From: Candidatus Woesearchaeota archaeon
GTDB taxonomy: Archaea > Nanobdellota > Nanobdellia > Woesearchaeales > ARS49
NCBI GenBank assembly: GCA_016203345.1
Contig: JACQMZ010000022.1
Coordinates: forward strand, 1-7,123
Reading direction: 5' to 3'
DNA length: 7,123 nt
Both the position numbers and the translations under genes were made by a program. Below the pieces are notes generated by a model, which made no database searches, had not been told where the DNA came from, and worked only from the letters and a program-made list of their open reading frames with translations. Numbering within the stretch: the first letter of the stretch is position 1; each line of letters starts with the position of its first letter. Of this stretch, positions 3,948 through 7,123 are shown one piece after another.

Positions 3948-4397
3948 CTATTGATTACAAATCCACGGCACTGTTTGCACTTCGTTCTTTCGCTTTGCCT
4001 CAGCAACTGGAGAATACCTGAACCAGCTTCTGACAGAGTCGAACATACGGCGCTGTGTAGGTGGGTGTTTGACACGATCAAGTGGCACTTCCCGCCAGCA
4101 ACACTTCTGCTTGTAACACCTTCCCGCTGTTGGTTTTTCACTCGCAGGAGAACCCAATGGCTTGAGTGTGGTGTAGTAATCGTAACAGTGGAGTTCTGCA
4201 GTGTCTGATTTATAATCTACGTATTTTGATTTTCCTTCCACCTGCCGCTCTGAAAGAATCCACCCCCCAGCACATCCTTCCACTGTTTCAGGATAATCAA
4301 TCAGCCCGCGGGGCGTATCCACTTCAACTGTGGTCATCAAGCCCATCACTGCCACAAGGGCAACAAGACCAAACAGCAGTCCTGCGTGCGTGCTCAT
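3948..4397 (-). CDS. Membrane-anchored Cys-rich protein, second paralogue (149 aa)
   Basis: Unrecognised family; clearly a paralogue of the upstream gene at 4394-4876. An N-terminal membrane segment (GLLFGLVALVAVMGLMTTV, about 6-24) is followed by a domain predicted outside the membrane with Cys42, 71, 94, 99, 100 and 147. Shared blocks are CAGGW, EGKSKYVDY, HCYDYYT, the adjacent pair KCCW, and FRYSP. Spacing from the first to the fifth cysteine is identical in both proteins. The start MSTH was chosen over an upstream ATG at 4412 because its ATG overlaps the previous stop as ATGA and aligns with the paralogue's start. It should be translated by coupling within a two-gene operon. Disulfides or metal binding are plausible; function unknown. 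Confidence 0.82.
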   Translation of the reverse strand: MSTHAGLLFGLVALVAVMGLMTTVEVDTPRGLIDYPETVEGCAGGWILSERQVEGKSKYVDYKSDTAELHCYDYYTTLKPLGSPASEKPTAGRCYKQKCCWREVPLDRVKHPPTQRRMFDSVRSWFRYSPVAEAKRKNEVQTVPWICNQ

Positions 4398-4876
4398 ATA
4401 GCGACACCGCAAATGGTGCGGATTTGTTCATGCAATTTTTCTTCAGGCAGATCCAGACCCTTCTTTGCCGCCACGGCAGGAGAGTACCTGAACCGTTCAG
4501 TAATGTTGCGGAACGCCTGTGTGGGAACAGACGCGTGCTTCACGCCATACGATGGCGGCTCCTTCCAGCAGCACTTTTCGTGCCAGCACTTGCCAAACTG
4601 CGGCTGATCCCCCACTCCAGCTCCCAACCGCTTAATTGGCGTGTAATAATCATAACAATGCCAGTCCGCAGTATCTCCCCTGTAATCCACGTATTTGGAC
4701 TTTCCTTCCAACTGGCGCTGCGTAATAAGCCACGCCCCTGCGCAATTGTCAACCACTTCATCATAGTCGATAAACGCCTTCGGCGTCTGCTGATCAGGAC
4801 CAAGCGTCACTACCAAACCGATCACCGCAAACGCGGCGACAAAACCAATAATGAGCCCAACATGCGAAACTGCCAT
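4394..4876 (-). CDS. Membrane-anchored Cys-rich protein, first paralogue (160 aa)
   Basis: First gene of a tandem paralogous pair, no recognised family. Residues 7-25 (GLIIGFVAAFAVIGLVVTL) form one N-terminal membrane anchor or uncleaved signal. The rest contains six cysteines (45, 74, 97, 102, 103, 156) in the same order as the paralogue, with the conserved blocks CAGAW, EGKSKYVDY, HCYDYYT, KCCW and FRYSP. The start is set by a strong archaeal Shine-Dalgarno GGTGATC ending two bases before the ATG, plus a TATA box about 40 bases upstream, so this transcript has a short leader, unlike most genes here. Its stop overlaps the next start (ATGA). Two paired cell-surface subunits are one possibility, by inference only. 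Confidence 0.84.
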   Translation of the reverse strand: MAVSHVGLIIGFVAAFAVIGLVVTLGPDQQTPKAFIDYDEVVDNCAGAWLITQRQLEGKSKYVDYRGDTADWHCYDYYTPIKRLGAGVGDQPQFGKCWHEKCCWKEPPSYGVKHASVPTQAFRNITERFRYSPAVAAKKGLDLPEEKLHEQIRTICGVAI

Positions 4877-4878
4877 CA

Positions 4879-4885
4879 GATCACC
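4879..4885 (-). promoter_or_regulatory. Shine-Dalgarno GGTGATC of the Cys-rich operon
   Basis: GGTGATC on the minus strand is the classic archaeal anti-16S match (16S 3' end GATCACC). Its GGTG core is five bases from the ATG at 4876, which fixes that start. Confidence 0.8.
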
Positions 4886-4911
4886 TTTTTCATGATTGTG
4901 TAATTCAGTAT

Positions 4912-4924
4912 CTTAAATATTTAT
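4912..4924 (-). promoter_or_regulatory. TATA box of the Cys-rich operon
   Basis: The minus strand reads ATAAATATTTAAG. A start about 26 bases downstream, near 4892, leaves a leader of roughly 15 bases that contains the Shine-Dalgarno sequence. Confidence 0.68.
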
Positions 4925-4930
4925 CCTTTT

Positions 4931-4974
4931 GCTTTTCCCGAATTCGGCGCTGCGCACCTCATTCAGGGAAAAGC
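4931..4974 (-). repeat. Palindromic element R4 (tandem-GA type)
   Basis: Outer arms GCTTTTCCC/GGGAAAAGC (4931-4939 with 4966-4974) are perfect. Read on the minus strand, a bulged T (4965) is followed by GAAT/ATTC, a GA/GA symmetric loop, and an inner stem GGTG/CGCC with a five-base loop. It lies four bases after the ligase stop codon, on the sense strand of the ligase message, so it may be part of that 3' end, and just upstream of the Cys-rich operon promoter. Confidence 0.8.
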
Positions 4975-4978
4975 GGCA

Positions 4979-6733
4979 TCACTTACCTCGTTGGTGCGAA
5001 TACAACTCCCTTATGTCATCAAGAGTCGTGACATCCTCAGGCCGACGGTCAGGCCGCAACCGAATAAAGCGCGGGAAGCGAAGGGCGAACTCAGCAGAAT
5101 ACGACGGACTTGCCTGAATTTCTTCATACGCCACTTCAATAACCACTGCAGGTGCCACGGCAACTTCACGCCCCTTTTGCGCACGCACGTGCGGCTTGAG
5201 CGCCTCTGTCAGGTCTGCGAACGTCGTGCCCTCTTCTGCCTTCTCCTTAAACCCTGTACCCACGCGGCCAATCGTGAGAAACTGGTCGCCATGCCTGCAC
5301 GCGATTTCAAAACTTGACAGCCACGCGCTCCGCTTGCCCTCACCCCATTCGGCGCCAACAATCACGACATCAACCGCATCCATCACCGCCTTTACTTTCA
5401 CGCCAAAACCAACCCTGCTCCCTGGCTGATACGGACTGTCCAACCTCTTCAGCATCACACCCTCATTCCCCACCGATAGACTTTTCACGTAAAATTGAGT
5501 CGCCTCCTGCTCATCATCTGTTGTAATGCGTTCAGCTAGATGAAACTCCCGCGACTGCGCGACAGCATGCGTCAGCAACTCAATCCTGTCCTTGTACGGA
5601 AGCAATGTACAATCGCGACCTTCCACCACAATCAAGTCAAACAAGACTATATGCACCGGATACTTTGCGGCAGTCTCTTGAATGTCATACTTCCGCTGGA
5701 TGCGGACACTGATGTTTTGAAACGGAAGATACTTGCCTGTCGCCAAATCAAACCCGACGATTTCTGCCTCCACGATCGCCTCCCTGGCTGAAATACACGA
5801 CCTTGCACGATCCGCAACATCAGGAAACTGAGCAGTAACATTTTCTAATCGTCGAGTGAACAAAAACACCTCCTCCCTCTTCTTGTGGATTTGCAAGCGA
5901 AAACCATCATATTTGTACTCCACAGACGCAGGCCTGTCCACAACTTCAAATGCCTCGCCAATCGTCGACGCCTTCTGGTACAGCATCACCTTTAACGGTT
6001 TTCCAACCACGATTTTCATGGAACGCAGCGAGTCCTCTCCTTTTCTGGCAGCAGACAACACGGACGCGAAATCAGTCGTTCGGTCATACGCAAACTGCAC
6101 CGCATCAACGACACGATCATACTGTTGACGCTGTTCTGGCGTCAGCTGAAAATCATTTTCTGAAGCATCATATGTGAGGCCGAGACGTGCGGCAAAACAA
6201 CTCCACACCGTAGCATCTCGCATTGTTCCATCGCCAAGACCGATGCGCAAATCACCCAACGCCGTCCGAATAACATAGCGTGCCTGAACAGGAGTTGCAC
6301 TGGTCAACAACTCAGCAATCAACCCCACTTTGTTATCCACCGTCCCATCACCAGTAAACGACGCCACCTGTTGCAGGTTCGCAAACACTTTTCCAACAGA
6401 CAATTCCCCTGAATACAAAACTGCCTGAGTTTTTGCCTGCACACACGCAGCAGCAGCATCACCCAAATCTCCTGAAGTCTTCCACACTTGTTCAACAGCT
6501 TCAGCAGACTTCCCTGTCGCCTTGCTTATTGCCCGCAACACCAATTTCTCAGCCACACCCAAACGACGCTCGTCCCACACAGGAAACACCAAACCCTGCA
6601 AGAGCAAAATAACCCTCTCTGCATCATCCTCGGACACCTGCGACAAAAACCCAGACAACACATTCGTCTTTTCCAACCTCTTGCTTGTCCCAGCCAAACG
6701 CACATACACGTCCACAAGAGATTGATAGAGCAT
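4979..6733 (-). CDS. lig: ATP-dependent DNA ligase (archaeal LigB/ligase I type)
   Basis: A full-length 584-residue nucleotidyltransferase that seals nicks during replication and repair. An N-terminal DNA-binding domain (about 1-240, ending DLRIGLGDGTMRDA at 161-174) precedes the adenylation domain. Motif I EYKYDGFRLQIH carries the catalytic Lys274. Motif III is FTRRLENVT (292-300), IIIa VLFDLI (363-368), IV EGVMLKR (424-430) and V GVKVKAV (444-450), where the usual Trp before the motif V lysines is replaced by a GFGV context. The OB-fold domain follows, and motif VI is RFPRFIRLRPDR (552-563). The ATG at 6733 is supported by a TATA box about 26 bases upstream (leaderless); another ATG ten bases upstream is out of frame. 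Palindromes flank both ends (R4 and R5). Assignment is secure. Confidence 0.97.
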   Translation of the reverse strand: MLYQSLVDVYVRLAGTSKRLEKTNVLSGFLSQVSEDDAERVILLLQGLVFPVWDERRLGVAEKLVLRAISKATGKSAEAVEQVWKTSGDLGDAAAACVQAKTQAVLYSGELSVGKVFANLQQVASFTGDGTVDNKVGLIAELLTSATPVQARYVIRTALGDLRIGLGDGTMRDATVWSCFAARLGLTYDASENDFQLTPEQRQQYDRVVDAVQFAYDRTTDFASVLSAARKGEDSLRSMKIVVGKPLKVMLYQKASTIGEAFEVVDRPASVEYKYDGFRLQIHKKREEVFLFTRRLENVTAQFPDVADRARSCISAREAIVEAEIVGFDLATGKYLPFQNISVRIQRKYDIQETAAKYPVHIVLFDLIVVEGRDCTLLPYKDRIELLTHAVAQSREFHLAERITTDDEQEATQFYVKSLSVGNEGVMLKRLDSPYQPGSRVGFGVKVKAVMDAVDVVIVGAEWGEGKRSAWLSSFEIACRHGDQFLTIGRVGTGFKEKAEEGTTFADLTEALKPHVRAQKGREVAVAPAVVIEVAYEEIQASPSYSAEFALRFPRFIRLRPDRRPEDVTTLDDIRELYSHQRGK

Positions 6734-6752
6734 ACTGAAACATTTTAGATGG

Positions 6753-6764
6753 TGTATAAAAAGG
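6753..6764 (-). promoter_or_regulatory. TATA box of the DNA ligase gene
   Basis: The minus strand reads CCTTTTTATACA, centred about 26 bases before the ATG at 6733. The spacing implies a leaderless message and supports the ligase start. Confidence 0.75.
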
Positions 6765-6772
6765 TGCGCGAA

Positions 6773-6820
6773 GAATTTTCCGAACTCGCTCGGCTTCGCC
6801 TCGCTCGTTCAGGAAAATTC
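6773..6820 (-). repeat. Palindromic element R5 (double tandem-GA type)
   Basis: Outer arms GAATTTTCC (6773-6781) and GGAAAATTC (6812-6820) are perfect. On the minus strand a bulged T is followed by GAAC/GTTC, then GAGCGA opposite GAGCGA (tandem G.A, two Watson-Crick pairs, tandem G.A), then GGC/GCC closed by GAA. It lies nine bases upstream of the ligase TATA box. Confidence 0.85.
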
Positions 6821-6950
6821 ACAATATTTGTAAGTGAATCACTTCGGGAGCAATGTGACTACGTTAAGATAAGGTAATGACGTAGTAAGACTCAATAATG
6901 AAGTAAAACCCAATAACGTAGTAACACTCAACCCAAAATGTGAATTTCCC
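6812..6950. repeat. Inverted repeat joining R5 and R6
   Basis: GGAAAATTCAC (6812-6822) and GTGAATTTCCC (6940-6950) are complementary at 10 of 11 positions. The right arm of R5 could thus pair with the left arm of R6 across about 117 bases that contain the short tandem repeats. Confidence 0.6.
6875..6931. repeat. Three degenerate tandem units of 18-21 bases
   Basis: The units begin at 6875, 6896 and 6914, each of the form TAAtg..GTA.....CTCAA or CCCAA. They measure 21, 18 and 18 bases. ACTACGTTA (6858-6866) is also a perfect inverted match to TAACGTAGT (6914-6922). No open frame is associated. They could be a protein-binding iteron-like array, but three units is a small number. Confidence 0.55.
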
Positions 6951-6981
6951 TGAGTGAGCGCTCAGAGCGCGAACTCGGGAA
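6946..6981 (+). repeat. Palindromic element R6 (tandem-GA type)
   Basis: Outer arms TTCCC/GGGAA (6946-6950 with 6977-6981) are followed by a bulged T (6951), GAGT/ACTC, a GA/GA symmetric loop (6956-6957 with 6971-6972), and inner stem GCGC/GCGC closed by TCAGA. The outer arm is shorter than in other copies, partly because its left side also matches the R5 arm. Confidence 0.78.
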
Positions 6982-6983
6982 CG

Positions 6984-7027
6984 TCAGAAATTTTCATTCG
7001 TTATATTCAATTAGTGAAAATTTCTGA
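6984..7027. repeat. 13-bp perfect inverted repeat
   Basis: TCAGAAATTTTCA (6984-6996) and TGAAAATTTCTGA (7015-7027) are exact complements around an AT-rich 18-base loop. It begins three bases after R6 and lacks the GA/GA loop, so it is not a member of that family as I define it. Confidence 0.7.
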
Positions 7028-7035
7028 GCGTCTCA

Positions 7036-7098
7036 AAAACCACCATGATGGTGTCCCGTCCAATAAAAAACCAGTTGCAAAATGGGTATGGTGGTTTT
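7036..7098. repeat. 11-bp perfect inverted repeat
   Basis: AAAACCACCAT (7036-7046) pairs with ATGGTGGTTTT (7088-7098). A small hairpin CACCAT/ATGGTG at 7041-7053 uses part of the left arm and would compete with it. Confidence 0.65.
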
Positions 7099-7122
7099 CG
7101 AGAATTCGTGTTCTCGAAAACC
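7093..7122. repeat. 12-bp perfect hairpin at the window end
   Basis: GGTTTTCGAGAA (7093-7104) and TTCTCGAAAACC (7111-7122) are perfect complements with a six-base loop. The left arm overlaps the right arm of the preceding inverted repeat, giving alternative pairings. Confidence 0.75.
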
Positions 7123-7123
7123 C

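Larger units (their letters stand above)
6734..7123. other. Noncoding palindrome island upstream of the ligase gene
   Basis: No convincing gene is present in these 390 bases. They hold the ligase promoter, palindromes R5 and R6, three short tandem repeat units and at least four further inverted repeats, the last touching the window end. Nothing suggests a tRNA, CRISPR array or protein. Confidence 0.75.

Noticed and set aside
4398..4412. Upstream ATG start for the second Cys-rich gene
   Set aside because: It would add five residues not matched in the paralogue, whereas the ATG at 4397 forms an ATGA overlap and aligns with the paralogue's start.
4166..4903. 245-residue open frame on the plus strand
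   Set aside because: It is antisense to the two Cys-rich paralogues, whose conserved blocks show that the minus strand is coding.
6773..6981. MITEs or integron attC sites
   Set aside because: Terminal sequences differ between copies and no target duplication is visible at element ends; no integrase or transposase is present.

Overview
The window looks archaeal. It contains a Hel308-type helicase fragment, an archaeal-type ATP-dependent DNA ligase, a tRNA-Ile gene interrupted by a bulge-helix-bulge intron at the canonical 37/38 position, tRNAs without encoded CCA, and TTTAAA/TTTATA-type TATA boxes about 25-29 bases before most start codons (leaderless style). The short genes, a Hel308 lacking its first motor domain and many compact palindromes fit a small-genome (DPANN-like) archaeon, but that placement is inference.

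Layout. 1-200: noncoding, with a hairpin, a partial copy of the tRNA-Ile 3' end and a long inverted repeat. 201-299 (-): tRNA-Ile(GAT). 300-561: island of palindromic elements and two TATA boxes. 601-2127 (+): C-terminal two thirds of Hel308 with no Walker A/DEAH domain. 2171-2494 (+): small YgiT-type zinc finger/AbrB fusion. 2495-2593: nested inverted repeats between convergent genes. 2594-3295 (-): unrecognised protein. 3331-3404 (-): tRNA-Arg(GCG), with a partial copy of its 5' end about 100 bases upstream. 3560-3910 (-): unrecognised protein. 3948-4397 and 4394-4876 (-): tandem paralogous membrane-anchored Cys-rich proteins overlapping by ATGA. 4979-6733 (-): DNA ligase. 6734-7123: noncoding island of palindromes and short tandem repeats.

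The most unusual material is noncoding. First, at least six compact palindromes (R1-R6) sit at gene borders. Their stems differ in sequence but keep complementarity, while one internal loop, a symmetric GA/GA (tandem G.A) or GAGCGA/GAGCGA loop, is conserved. That pattern suggests selection on a folded structure. R1 lies between tRNA-Ile and its likely promoter, so the pre-tRNA leader would be this hairpin. Second, each tRNA gene carries a 27-base exact direct repeat of one end of itself about 104-112 bases away, enclosing a 77-85 base insert with an inverted repeat.

The genes do not form one pathway. Hel308 and the ligase are both replication/repair proteins but lie apart on opposite strands. 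The two Cys-rich genes are a coupled operon. The zinc finger/AbrB gene differs from its neighbours in composition and in having a Shine-Dalgarno-like sequence, and may be acquired.
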